A DNA stretch of 64,000 bases from Stieleria mannarensis (GCF_014154935.1 NZ_JACEHH010000002.1:248001-312000); one strand, 5' to 3'. Counted from the stretch's first letter, positions 53,727 to 61,303 are shown. Notes: generated by a model from the letters alone, not told the origin. Numbers and translations are program-made.

Positions 53727-53800
53727 CACGCCCAGGAGGATTCGAACCTCCGACCGTCGGATTAGAAGTCCGATGCTCTATCCAGCTGAGCTATGGGCGC
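53727..53800 (-). tRNA. tRNA-Arg (anticodon UCU)
   Basis: Read on the minus strand, GCGCCCATAGCTCAGCTGG begins the gene. All arms fold: acceptor GCGCCCA with TGGGCGT, D-arm GCTCAGCTGGATAGAGC, anticodon stem TCGGA-CTTCTAA-TCCGA giving anticodon TCT, and T-arm GGAGG-TTCGAAT-CCTCC. The length is 74 nt with discriminator G; no CCA is encoded. An integrated element starts next to its 5' end. Confidence 0.97.
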
Positions 53801-53818
53801 GGGTGGTGTTTTTCGCTT

Positions 53819-53997
53819 GGTACCCCTGTCTGGTACCCTTGAAAGCGTCTTTTCGCTATCATAAAGGCGTTGCCGGTCTTTGGGGGACCGACAACGCCAG
53901 CACATCACTTGAAGTAGAGGTTCAAGCAATGCACCAGGATTCTATCTGCGCGGCACTCTGCCGTAAATGTCTCCGGTACCCCAGGGGTACCGAGGTG
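53819..53997. promoter_or_regulatory. GGTACCC repeats and hairpins upstream of the integrase gene
   Basis: The motif GGTACCC(C) occurs twice as a direct repeat (53819-53838) and as a perfect palindrome GGTACCCC-A-GGGGTACC at 53978-53994, 26 bp before the integrase start. Between them lie the hairpin GGCGTTGCCGGTC ... GACCGACAACGCC (53866-53898) and CTTGAA-N7-TTCAAG (53908-53926). These look like operator or recombination-directionality sites of the element. Confidence 0.6.
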
Positions 53998-54020
53998 AGC
54001 CCAAGGCCGGAGGTTCACCA

Positions 54021-55202
54021 ATGAGCGTCAAAGACGGCACGACGCGGCCCAGCAAGCCGCACAAGGACTTTCCGCTCTACGCTCACGCAAGCGGGCAGTG
54101 GGCAAAGACGATCCGGGGCAAGAAGTATTTTTTCGGCACATGGGACGATCCCGACGCAGCCCTGGCCAAATACCGCGCGTCAATCGATGCGATCCTGGCC
54201 GGAGCGACACCGACGACGCCCAGCGGGCCCGGAACCGTGGGGTGGCTCTGCAATACGTTCATGGACGCCCAGCAAGCCAAGTGTGATCAGGGCGACTTGG
54301 CCAAGCGGACGTTGAAGGACTATCACCGGGTCTGCAAGTACATCGCGGAGATTTTCGGCAAGGGGCGACGGCTAGAAACCTTGGGCCCGGCGGACTTCCA
54401 GTTCATGCGGTCGAAGTTCAGCCCGGATTGGTCCCCGGCGACGATCAACACCCGGATCAGGGACGTTTCGATCGTCTTCAAGTTTGCCTATGACGTCGAA
54501 GCAGTCCCAACCCGGATTAACACCGGCCCAAACTTCAAACGTGTCTCAAAGAAGCGCCAGCGGCTCCACAAGCGGAATCAGAACACCAAGCGATTCACCG
54601 CGGCGGAGATCCACAAACTGATTGACGCGGCACCTGTCCAGCTGCGAGCAATGATCTACTTGGGGATCAACGCCGGCTATGGCCCGGCTGATTGCGGTCG
54701 GCTGAGTGTCTCTGACATCGACTTCAAACGTCACTGGCTGCGGGGGCTGCGAGAAAAGACCGGCATCGAGCGGTCGGCGTGGTTGTGGCCGGAGACGATG
54801 GCGGCGATCAGGGACGCAATGGAGATCCGACCGCCGGCCCGAAAGCCGGAATGGGATGATCTGGTTTTCATGACGACGCACCGAAAACCGTGGTACGTCG
54901 ACGGCGAGAACACATCTCCGATTCAACAGGCGTTCAAAAAGGCCGCTGAGGCCGCTGGCGTCTACCGTAAAGGCGTTGGGCACTACGCGCTACGTCATAC
55001 GCTCGAAACCGAGGGCGGCACCGATCAGGCGGCGATCGACTTCATCATGGGGCACGTCGAAGGAACGATGGCCGGCGAATACCGGGAGGGTGTTCCCGAC
55101 GAACGGGTCAAGAAAGTCTGTCAACAGATGCGTAAGTGGTTCAAGGCCGGGAAGCCGACACCAGCGAAGAACGGCACAAAGGCAAAGCGGGGTGCAAAAT
55201 GA
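54021..55202 (+). CDS. Tyrosine recombinase / integrase
   Basis: 393 residues from ATG 54021, which has GGAGG 8 bases upstream. The N-terminal part carries a SAM-like core-binding domain (near 75-165) and the catalytic domain contains KTGIERSAW near 248 (beta-hairpin Lys), HYALRHT near 318 (H-x-x-x-R), GHVEGTM near 340 and EYREG near 348 with the nucleophile Tyr. The first arginine site, usually T-G-x-R, reads INAGYGPADCGRL near 215, with Gly at the expected position and Arg six residues later. It inserts and, with a directionality factor, excises the element at the tRNA-Arg gene. Confidence 0.92.
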   Translation: MSVKDGTTRPSKPHKDFPLYAHASGQWAKTIRGKKYFFGTWDDPDAALAKYRASIDAILAGATPTTPSGPGTVGWLCNTFMDAQQAKCDQGDLAKRTLKDYHRVCKYIAEIFGKGRRLETLGPADFQFMRSKFSPDWSPATINTRIRDVSIVFKFAYDVEAVPTRINTGPNFKRVSKKRQRLHKRNQNTKRFTAAEIHKLIDAAPVQLRAMIYLGINAGYGPADCGRLSVSDIDFKRHWLRGLREKTGIERSAWLWPETMAAIRDAMEIRPPARKPEWDDLVFMTTHRKPWYVDGENTSPIQQAFKKAAEAAGVYRKGVGHYALRHTLETEGGTDQAAIDFIMGHVEGTMAGEYREGVPDERVKKVCQQMRKWFKAGKPTPAKNGTKAKRGAK

Positions 55203-55795
55203 ACGACTTACTAAAAAGGGTGCTCCGCTTGGCTGATCGTTTCGAGACCATCGCAACGAGCGTATCGGATGAGTTTGCCGGGGATGAAATGACGGCAGCG
55301 ACCGCGGAAGGCGGGATTGTAATGAAAGCGATGTTTGAATCTGGCATCGGATTTCTTGACGCCGATTTTCTGACAGAGCTATTCGCCCAGAACGTCGATC
55401 ACCGTGACGGCACACTTCGCGAATTTACGCAGTCAAGCTGGTTTGTATTCCTAGCAGACCGGCTATCTGATCATGGGAACGTGCTGTCCCAAAAAGTTGT
55501 ATCGCGCAGCGAGGGTGCTACTTGTCTATCGACTAACAACAACTGGCGGTTAAGGGCAAGAAACTTCTCCGCGTTCTGCCATCAACTGGCTGCGATGATC
55601 GAAGCCGAACCGGATCCGTTACCGGTAGGCAAGAGATACCAGGACCAGACGTGGGCAATCTGCTTCGAGGTGAATGTCCGCACTATCCGCAACTGGCGAA
55701 AGAAAAGAGGGTTCCCGTCAGCGCCATGCACGGTTGAGAGCGTGCAGTCATGGGCGAACGCCAACAATGAAACTATGAACAAGGTTCCTAATTAG
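55199..55795 (+). CDS. Element protein with C-terminal HTH-like motif
   Basis: 198 residues, start ATG 55199 overlapping the integrase stop (ATGA). The N-terminal 120 residues are acidic and helical without a family I recognise. Near residue 155 a segment QTWAICFEVNVRTIRNWRKKRG has the helix-turn-helix pattern of terminase-small-subunit-like or excisionase DNA-binding modules, followed by a short tail. It could therefore bind DNA of the element, for example in packaging or regulation. Function inferred only from this motif. Confidence 0.65.
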   Translation: MNDLLKRVLRLADRFETIATSVSDEFAGDEMTAATAEGGIVMKAMFESGIGFLDADFLTELFAQNVDHRDGTLREFTQSSWFVFLADRLSDHGNVLSQKVVSRSEGATCLSTNNNWRLRARNFSAFCHQLAAMIEAEPDPLPVGKRYQDQTWAICFEVNVRTIRNWRKKRGFPSAPCTVESVQSWANANNETMNKVPN

Positions 55796-55859
55796 GAAAC
55801 CTCAGGAAAGCCGAGGAAACCAAGCCAAAAGCTGAATTGAACTGCTGAAAAACGCCTTT

Positions 55860-55909
55860 ACTCTTCGTGTGTCAACGGTAACCAACCGCAACACACGGAG
55901 AGTTTTTTT
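55860..55909 (+). promoter_or_regulatory. Hairpin that contains the ribosome-binding site of the next gene
   Basis: ACTCTTCGTGTGT (55860-55872) pairs with ACACACGGAGAGT (55891-55903) in 12 of 13 positions, and an inner CGGT-AACCA-ACCG adds a second stem. The right arm includes CGGAGAG, the Shine-Dalgarno site, and is followed by seven T before ATG 55910. It is a candidate terminator and translational switch for the excisionase-like gene. Confidence 0.65.
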
Positions 55910-56158
55910 ATGAGGATCACCAAGCTTCACACGCTGGAAGAAGCCGCAAAGTTTCTGCGTGAGCACAAAGAGTCTGTCCGCCAAAAAGTGAAGGCAGGCA
56001 TCATCCGAGGGGTCGCAACCGGCAACGGCACCAAGCGGTGTAAGTGGTTGGTGCCCGATGAGTCGCTTCAGCAATACATCGCTGATCGTCTGGCGGCATC
56101 ACAACCGAAGCCGAAGCGTAAGTCGGCCCCGGCATCCGCTCCCAAGGAGTGGGTTTGA
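55910..56158 (+). CDS. Excisionase-like small HTH protein
   Basis: 82 residues (ATG 55910, SD CGGAGAG within the preceding hairpin). The segment HTLEEAAKFLREHKESVRQKVKAGIIRGVATGNGTKRCKWLVPDESLQQYIADRL (cited by position 55928-56092) is a MerR/excisionase-type winged helix: L-x-E-A-A-x-x-L, then a recognition helix, then an R/K-W wing. The tail is basic (KPKRKSAPASAPKEW). It should act as recombination directionality factor or regulator for the integrase. Position near the integrase fits. Confidence 0.75.
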   Translation: MRITKLHTLEEAAKFLREHKESVRQKVKAGIIRGVATGNGTKRCKWLVPDESLQQYIADRLAASQPKPKRKSAPASAPKEWV

Positions 56159-56916
56159 TGGTGGTCGATTCAATGCAACGTGCCGCTGTTCTCTATCGCC
56201 GGGTTAGCTCCCGCACCCAGGACGCCCGATCGCAGTTTGAACCGATCTTGCGATTCTGCGACGAGAACCGATTGTCGGTGATTGCAGACTTTGCGGAAAC
56301 GGGTAGCGGATCGAACCGCAAGACGATGCCAAAACGCGACGAAGCGGTCGCAATGGCCAAGGCTCACGACGCTTTCGTCGTCTGCTGGTCAGCCGATCGG
56401 TTTTCCCGAGAGCCGCTGTCAGACTTCCCGCACTGGGATTGCATCGAATCCGGTCGACTGCTGACCGTCCACGACGGCAGCAGCGAATACCGAAAGGCTT
56501 ATCGGTCACTTGGCTGGACGATGCGAGCGCACAACTGGCTGCTTCACAAGTGTTTCCCCGACACCTTGCGTCTGCCCGTGCTGTCGTGCTGCGACGTGCG
56601 AGCGGATCAGCGGGAAGAACAAATCACCGCGATGCGATTCGTGTGGGCGGTCCCCAAGCGATCACGGCACCCACTCGACATCGACAACGCCTATCCGGTC
56701 GCGATTCGTTCACGAAGCCGAGAGCGGTTGTATTTGCATCATCGCAAGGCCCGGCGGATTACCTGCCCGGTCGATGGCCCGACGATTCACGCCGCGGCGG
56801 AACGATGGTTTTTCTCCGACTGCGACTTCCGAGAGTTTTTCGGCGATGACCGAGCGGATCGGCTGATCGATCGAGAGGTCAGCAAGGCAGAAGCGGCGAT
56901 CACCGCCGGCAATTAA
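56158..56916 (+). CDS. Serine-recombinase N-terminal-domain protein with unknown C-terminus
   Basis: 252 residues, ATG 56158 overlapping the previous stop (TGATG) with AAGGAG upstream. Residues 6-95 are a resolvase/invertase catalytic fold: AAVLYRRVSSRTQDARSQF (catalytic Ser in the R-V-S-S stretch), IADFAETGSGSNRKTMPKRDE and CWSADRFSREPL (D-R-F-S-R motif). The rest (CCDVRADQREEQITAMRFVWAVPKR ...) has no recombinase DNA-binding domain that I recognise. It may be a regulator or an invertase-like accessory, or a second recombinase next to the tyrosine integrase. Confidence 0.7.
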   Translation: MVVDSMQRAAVLYRRVSSRTQDARSQFEPILRFCDENRLSVIADFAETGSGSNRKTMPKRDEAVAMAKAHDAFVVCWSADRFSREPLSDFPHWDCIESGRLLTVHDGSSEYRKAYRSLGWTMRAHNWLLHKCFPDTLRLPVLSCCDVRADQREEQITAMRFVWAVPKRSRHPLDIDNAYPVAIRSRSRERLYLHHRKARRITCPVDGPTIHAAAERWFFSDCDFREFFGDDRADRLIDREVSKAEAAITAGN

Positions 56917-57046
56917 CCACCCACACCACCGGCAACGGAACGCCGGCGGCAAAGGATTGAAAACCGCCACACCGGCAACGGACAACCGGCGGGCGGCAAC
57001 TGGTCAAAGTTTCGCAGCGGCGACCAGCACTCAAAGGAGTATCTAC

Positions 57047-57337
57047 ATGATACGGGACACAAACGGACATTCAAGCCAATTCCCCAGGCGAGCGATCGTT
57101 CCGCCGGCACCGATCCCAGCAACTTGGGACGCGATGACCAAGGCCGAGCCGCGGCTATTGGCACTGGAAAAGCGAGCCCGAAGCTACCGCGGCGATCGTG
57201 ACATCTGGGACCGGTATTCACTGGTCAAAGCGAGCCTATCGCGTCTGGTCGGCTGGGAGAGCTACCGGCGTGACCTGTCGGACACAGAGCACTATCGGGT
57301 TGCTCTTGATCGCATCTGCGATGCGTTGGGGGTCTGA
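57047..57337 (+). CDS. Small element protein, unknown
   Basis: 96 residues starting ATG 57047 (AAAGGAG 7 bases upstream). It is mostly helical and charged (WDAMTKAEPRLLALEKRARSYRG) with a short WxRYSLVKASLSRLVGWESYRRDL block. No family is recognised. The 130-bp gap before it holds repeated CACCGGCAACGGA and GCCGGCGGC elements. Confidence 0.7.
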   Translation: MIRDTNGHSSQFPRRAIVPPAPIPATWDAMTKAEPRLLALEKRARSYRGDRDIWDRYSLVKASLSRLVGWESYRRDLSDTEHYRVALDRICDALGV

Positions 57338-57340
57338 GTG

Positions 57341-57697
57341 ATGAGCAGCATTGACCAGCTACGCAAACAGCACGACAGCAACCAAAAGGCAATCGAGCGG
57401 CATCGTCAACAGCTACGCAAGTTGACCGATGAAAACGAAAAGCTGACCCAGCGGATCAGCAACTTACAAGAACGTGAGCGACTGAATCGGGCAATCGGCA
57501 ATGCCGGTGCCGTGTTCTTCTCACGATTGTGCGGGCCTGAACTTGGCGGCAAGCCGGCTGATGTTTTGAAAGTCAATCGGACCCGTGCGATTGCTGTAGC
57601 CCAAGGCCAATCCAAAAAGTGGAGCGTTCCGTTTCACTACCTGATTGATGCTGGCGGCGATGACTTAACGTTCATTCCGTTGGGAGGGGCTGAGTGA
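57341..57697 (+). CDS. Small element protein with N-terminal coiled coil
   Basis: 118 residues (ATG 57341, after a GTG at 57338). Residues 4-48 form a coiled coil (LRKQHDSNQKAIERHRQQLRKL..ENEKLTQRISNLQERE), followed by a compact part (GAVFFSRLCGPELGGKPADVLKV). No family recognised. It is part of the run of tightly coupled genes leading to the primase. Confidence 0.7.
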   Translation: MSSIDQLRKQHDSNQKAIERHRQQLRKLTDENEKLTQRISNLQERERLNRAIGNAGAVFFSRLCGPELGGKPADVLKVNRTRAIAVAQGQSKKWSVPFHYLIDAGGDDLTFIPLGGAE

Positions 57698-58020
57698 TGG
57701 AGATTCAACGAGAGATCATTCAAATCGTTTCCGGTAGCTGGGATGTCGTCTGGATCTGCCCGCTGGACCGAAAGGTCTACACGTCCGCGGCGTTTATTGT
57801 CGCCGCGGTCAAGGAATACGAGATCAAACGGGACTCGCAAGGCCGCGTCATCGACAAGCGGTATCTGTGGGACACCGTTGTCCCTCACGACCCAAACGAC
57901 ACAGAAGTCGGCAGTCTGGTCGACGCAGAGGGCTACATCGGTTTCGTGCCTGCTGGCGTTGACGTGTTCGATGCCAAGTATGCGTTGGAGTTTCCGCTTG
58001 ACGTGAAGGGGATGCAATGA
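57697..58020 (+). CDS. Small element protein, unknown
   Basis: 107 residues, ATG 57697 overlapping the previous stop (TGATG). Beta-rich pattern (ISGSWDVVWICPLDRKVYTSAAFIVAAV, then VPHDPNDTEVGSLVDAEGYIGFVP) with no recognised domain. Co-transcribed with and 4 bp overlapping the primase gene. Confidence 0.7.
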   Translation: MEIQREIIQIVSGSWDVVWICPLDRKVYTSAAFIVAAVKEYEIKRDSQGRVIDKRYLWDTVVPHDPNDTEVGSLVDAEGYIGFVPAGVDVFDAKYALEFPLDVKGMQ

Positions 58021-58715
58021 ACGACCACGGCGAAACGGCGGCATGGTTGGAATCACTCTACGGCAACTGCACTGCCGACGATGGCGAAATCGTCATCGTT
58101 GAACCATCGAAGCGAAAGCTACTTTCGGTTCATCCTGTCGGCAGCGGTGACGCACTTGTCGACGCCGCTAAAGCGTTGGCCGGCAAGGAGGGGCATTACC
58201 TCAAAATTAACTTGATGGACGCACAGGCGATGCGTGAGCGGTCCAGGCGGGAAGGCAAGGGGCGTTTCCTCACGGGCAACCTGTCGGAAGTCAAAACGAT
58301 TGTTTCGCTGCACCTTGATTGCGACGCTGGCAAATCATCCCGGTATCACTCCCGCGAAGCGATGCTATGGATTCTTGGCCAGATGCCACACAAGCCGACA
58401 TTGATCGTCAACAGCGACGGCAGCGACGGCGGATTCCATGCGTATTGGATTCTCGAAAGGCCACACCGCATTGCCGACGACGACGATCGGGAGCGGGTCA
58501 AAGGCATTGCGAAACGATGGGAGCAACGGCTCAACAATTTGGCCGATGGGAAGCTGGATTCAACCGCCAACATCGATCGCGTTTTACGGGTGGTCGGGCA
58601 GCGACGAACAGACGGCAACCTCGTGTTTTGTCACGACTATGAACCGAGCCGGGTTTACACCCTGGACCAGCTAAGCCAAGCGACCAGCACGGAGGTTTGT
58701 TATGCGGTTTCCTAG
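58017..58715 (+). CDS. Archaeo-eukaryotic-type primase (PrimPol) catalytic-domain protein
   Basis: 232 residues, ATG 58017 overlapping the previous stop (ATGA). The AEP fold is recognised by the catalytic h-D-x-D motif SLHLDCDAG near 103, the s-x-H motif GGFHAYWIL near 145, and the third acid block ANIDRVLRVVG near 195. It carries the catalytic core only: the primase C-terminal (PriCT) domain usually found with it is in the next frame (58702-60000). The pair should synthesise primers or copy the element during replication. Confidence 0.8.
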   Translation: MNDHGETAAWLESLYGNCTADDGEIVIVEPSKRKLLSVHPVGSGDALVDAAKALAGKEGHYLKINLMDAQAMRERSRREGKGRFLTGNLSEVKTIVSLHLDCDAGKSSRYHSREAMLWILGQMPHKPTLIVNSDGSDGGFHAYWILERPHRIADDDDRERVKGIAKRWEQRLNNLADGKLDSTANIDRVLRVVGQRRTDGNLVFCHDYEPSRVYTLDQLSQATSTEVCYAVS

Positions 58716-60000
58716 GACAGAAGAATACGAAGTTGACCTATGGGATCGTGCCATCAAGGGCATGATGAAGTACAGCAACGAGCACAGCGACGGCAACGAC
58801 GGTTCACGCCGGCTCTATGCTTACGCTGGCATCTGCAAGTTCTTCGACTTTGACGCCGATCAGACGGTCGATCTGGTGCGCGAGATGGAGAAGAGTTATC
58901 CGTTCCCGCGGGAGTACACCGACGACCAGATCCGAAAGCGATGGGCTGACAACTCGCTCGAAAACGGTAATTGGGCCGACAACAGCGACGGGGGAGCGTA
59001 TCAAGGTCAATCAGCAACATCGGCGAACGGGAAAGCATCGAAGCCGAACACCGCGGACAAGAAAGATCCGCCCACCGAAGCCGACTTGGCCCACATGTTC
59101 GACGACGCGGCCGACGTCTGCCGAAGTGTCGTTACAGGTATTTTGAACGGCGAGGCTGACAAGCTGTTCGACTGCGGGCCAGCGTTTCCAAAAATTGAAA
59201 TTGGTCCCGGTCTGCTGAAACTCATTGGCGCGCCACCTGGACGCGGCAAAACAGCCCTGGCGATGGAGTTGACATACAACGCGATGGCCAACGAGCCCGA
59301 CCTGCCCGTCGTGGTCGCTTCGCTGGAAATGTCGGCCAAGGTGCTGATTAAGCGACACTTGGCGGGGCTTGCGGGCGTGTCTTATGACGCGATTCGGTTC
59401 AACACCCTAACGACATACCAGCGTCAAGAACTGGCCAACGATGCGAGTGGGTTAATTCAGCGAATCGCGGGAGCAAAGTTTGTCAAGCAAGACTTCTGCG
59501 GTATCGGCGACCTGGACCTGTGGCGACAGGTGACGAAGAAGCCGGGGTTATTGGTGCTCGACTATCTGCAACTGTTCGGCAACGCCGGAGATGACGCCAA
59601 GACCCGCAGCGAACAAACGATGGCGATGGCTTCGCGATACTGCGCCGATGGGTGGGGCGTGATCTGCGTTTCAGCACTCAATCGAGCCGGCTACAACGAA
59701 AGTTCGATGGCTGCGTTTCGAGACTCCAATTCTGTCGAGTATGGCGCATCATCCGCCTACCTGTTGAACGAAGCGACCAACCCCGACGACCCCGACCGCG
59801 AAGATCCGATTCAATGGCTGCGGTTGGAGTGCGTCAAGAATCGACACGGGGCGAAGCGTAGTTACGACCTGTATTTCAACGGCCCGCAAATGTCGTTCAG
59901 TGAGCGTAACCCGTTCACGCCTCCGCCGGCTGAGCGGGAAGCAAAGTTTGACCAATTCAACGCTGAGGGCGTGTTAGCCGCGGAGGGCACGGATTGGTGA
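58702..60000 (+). CDS. DnaB-like helicase with N-terminal PriCT-like domain
   Basis: 432 residues, ATG 58702 with GGAGG 6 bases before. Residues 14-100 look like a PriCT domain (GSRRLYAYAGICKFFDFDADQTVDLVREMEKSY ... QIRKRWADN). The RecA-type motor has Walker A GAPPGRGKTALAMEL near 173, EMSAKVLIKRHLAG near 206 and Walker B GLLVLDYLQLFG near 278, followed by SALNRAGYNES near 330 as sensor block, matching DnaB/phage helicases. It overlaps the primase gene by 14 bp in a different frame, so the two form a split PrimPol-helicase. Confidence 0.87.
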   Translation: MRFPRTEEYEVDLWDRAIKGMMKYSNEHSDGNDGSRRLYAYAGICKFFDFDADQTVDLVREMEKSYPFPREYTDDQIRKRWADNSLENGNWADNSDGGAYQGQSATSANGKASKPNTADKKDPPTEADLAHMFDDAADVCRSVVTGILNGEADKLFDCGPAFPKIEIGPGLLKLIGAPPGRGKTALAMELTYNAMANEPDLPVVVASLEMSAKVLIKRHLAGLAGVSYDAIRFNTLTTYQRQELANDASGLIQRIAGAKFVKQDFCGIGDLDLWRQVTKKPGLLVLDYLQLFGNAGDDAKTRSEQTMAMASRYCADGWGVICVSALNRAGYNESSMAAFRDSNSVEYGASSAYLLNEATNPDDPDREDPIQWLRLECVKNRHGAKRSYDLYFNGPQMSFSERNPFTPPPAEREAKFDQFNAEGVLAAEGTDW

Positions 60001-60362
60001 ACGTTCCCGACCGCAACAACAAAGGCAAGAGCCGAGCACGGTGGCAAAGCCTGGACAAACTGCACGAAGTCTTGGCGACCGCTCCGAACGCCGGTCATGC
60101 GATCGTGCTGCACATCTGCTGGGATCGCGCCGCGTTCACTGAGGGCGGTTCCCTGGCGTTTGACGAGACGGCCGACCAGATAGGCGAATGTTGCAACCTG
60201 AGCGCAGCGAGGGTTCAAAAAATCCTCCAAGAGGCGGAAAGGGATGGAGTAATCGAGACGCTCAGAAACGGACACAGCGGAGGAAGTCGCGGGCGGGCTA
60301 GGGGATCGTTTCGCCGTTTCACCTGGAAGACCTACCCCGTCAATGAGAGGGCAAAAAGGTAG
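59997..60362 (+). CDS. Winged-helix DNA-binding protein, replication-initiator-like
   Basis: 121 residues from GTG 59997 (overlap GTGA with the helicase stop; GGAGG about 10 bases before). It has helix-turn-helix character: RWQSLDKLHEVLATAPNAGHAIVLHICWDRAAF, then DETADQIGECCNLSAARVQKILQEAERDGVIETL (about 55-90), a winged-helix pattern as in phage replication or DnaD-like initiator proteins. Iterons follow directly at 60369-60443, so it is the candidate origin-binding protein of the element (inference). Confidence 0.72.
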   Translation: MNVPDRNNKGKSRARWQSLDKLHEVLATAPNAGHAIVLHICWDRAAFTEGGSLAFDETADQIGECCNLSAARVQKILQEAERDGVIETLRNGHSGGSRGRARGSFRRFTWKTYPVNERAKR

Positions 60363-60368
60363 TCACAG

Positions 60369-60443
60369 GCGCCCACCTTTCAGAAGAAAAGGTAGGCGCC
60401 CGTGTCGCAAAAGGTAGGCGCCCGTGTCGCGAAAGGTGGGCGC
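60369..60443. repeat. 22-bp iterons, putative replication origin
   Basis: AAAAGGTAGGCGCCCGTGTC GC starts at 60387 and 60409, and GAAAGGTGGGCGC at 60431: exactly 22 bp apart, two turns of the helix. An inverted copy, GGCGCCCACCTTT, lies at 60369-60380. A perfect TTACGAGG/CCTCGTAA inverse pair (60472-60518) follows. This is the classical layout of an iteron origin, placed directly after the putative initiator gene. Confidence 0.75.
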
Positions 60444-60606
60444 AGACGACCACCTCCCAAGGTCATGGGCATTACGAGGGTTTTGCCGCTTTCGGCTACG
60501 CCGAGCGTCAACCTCGTAAAGAGGAGTTGGAAACTCAAATTCGTCCGCCCCGTGGATGCGCCGACGGGGAACGATGGGCATCAATCCGGCGCGGAGGATT
60601 TAACCA

Positions 60607-60948
60607 ATGAAGACTGCCACCCCCGAGACACCTGCCGGACTGCTGTTGCGCTTGGACAGGGAAACCCAGGCACGAATCGATGAACTACCGCAGACGATCC
60701 CAGGGCTAGACCTAATGGAGCTTGTGTACAGCACCACCCCGGACTTGCACGACATCGCACTAGATCTACTTGGCGTTCCATCGCAGAAGGCCCCCGAGGC
60801 CGATGGCATGGCAGACGTTGAACCGGGTTTCTGTCGTGACTGGCTCAGTGACGAGTGGGACGCCTTCCGCCGAACCGATCGCCCGATTGACGAATACATC
60901 GCTTGGGTTCAATCCCAGATGGCAAAAATCAGCGGAGCGGATGCGTGA
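60607..60948 (+). CDS. Small element protein, unknown
   Basis: 113 residues (ATG 60607 with CGGAGG upstream). N-terminal half DRETQARIDELPQTIPGLDLMELVYSTTPDLHDIALDLLGVP, C-terminal half with RTDRPIDEYIAWVQSQMAKI. No recognised domain. First gene after the iterons, so part of a second transcriptional block possibly driven by its own promoter. Confidence 0.65.
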   Translation: MKTATPETPAGLLLRLDRETQARIDELPQTIPGLDLMELVYSTTPDLHDIALDLLGVPSQKAPEADGMADVEPGFCRDWLSDEWDAFRRTDRPIDEYIAWVQSQMAKISGADA

Positions 60949-61241
60949 GCAAAACTCGCAAGACATCACCCCCCGCCCCGGTCGCGCGGATGACGCTGGT
61001 CGAGATCAGCGAACGGCAAAAGATCTTGGCCGGCCACGACGACGCCAGCGAGTCGACCGTCTACGTGCTCCGCAAGACCGACGCCGGCGACTGGCACCTG
61101 TACTGCGTTCCGATCACCGACCTGGACGCGACCCTGCGGTCATTCATCCCCGCGGACGAGAGCGAACACATGGAACTCGCAAAGGCGATCGAGGCGACGA
61201 TGACGAAGCCGAGACGCAAGCCCAGGCGGAAGGCGAAATGA
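60945..61241 (+). CDS. Small element protein, unknown
   Basis: 98 residues from GTG 60945 (GTGA overlap with the previous stop, GGAG upstream). Segment MTLVEISERQKILAGHDDASESTVYVLRKTDAGDWHLYCVPITDL looks like a compact alpha/beta protein; the C-terminus is very basic (TKPRRKPRRKAK) and may bind nucleic acid. No family recognised. Confidence 0.65.
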   Translation: MSKTRKTSPPAPVARMTLVEISERQKILAGHDDASESTVYVLRKTDAGDWHLYCVPITDLDATLRSFIPADESEHMELAKAIEATMTKPRRKPRRKAK

Positions 61242-61300
61242 ACGCACAGCAGGCCGCACAGGCGACCAGGAACCACTTTCCCACCAACAACGGAGTTTGA
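61238..61300 (+). CDS. Possible 20-residue ORF
   Basis: ATGAACGCACAGCAGGCC opens a short frame that overlaps the previous stop (ATGA) and ends at a TGA before the next gene. It may only be coupling between neighbours; translation is not supported by any family. Confidence 0.3.
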   Translation: MNAQQAAQATRNHFPTNNGV

Positions 61301-61303
61301 TCG

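Noticed and set aside
53505-53842. Open frames across the tRNA-Arg gene and its flank
   Set aside because: They overlap a complete tRNA gene. A short stretch (53585-53668, MKLGEIYPEIGFITQAALAS) looks protein-like and might be a gene remnant, but it is too short to call.
60402-60683. Open frame of 93 residues after the winged-helix gene
   Set aside because: It begins with a GTG inside the iterons, its peptide simply translates the repeats, and a better start with a ribosome site lies at 60607.
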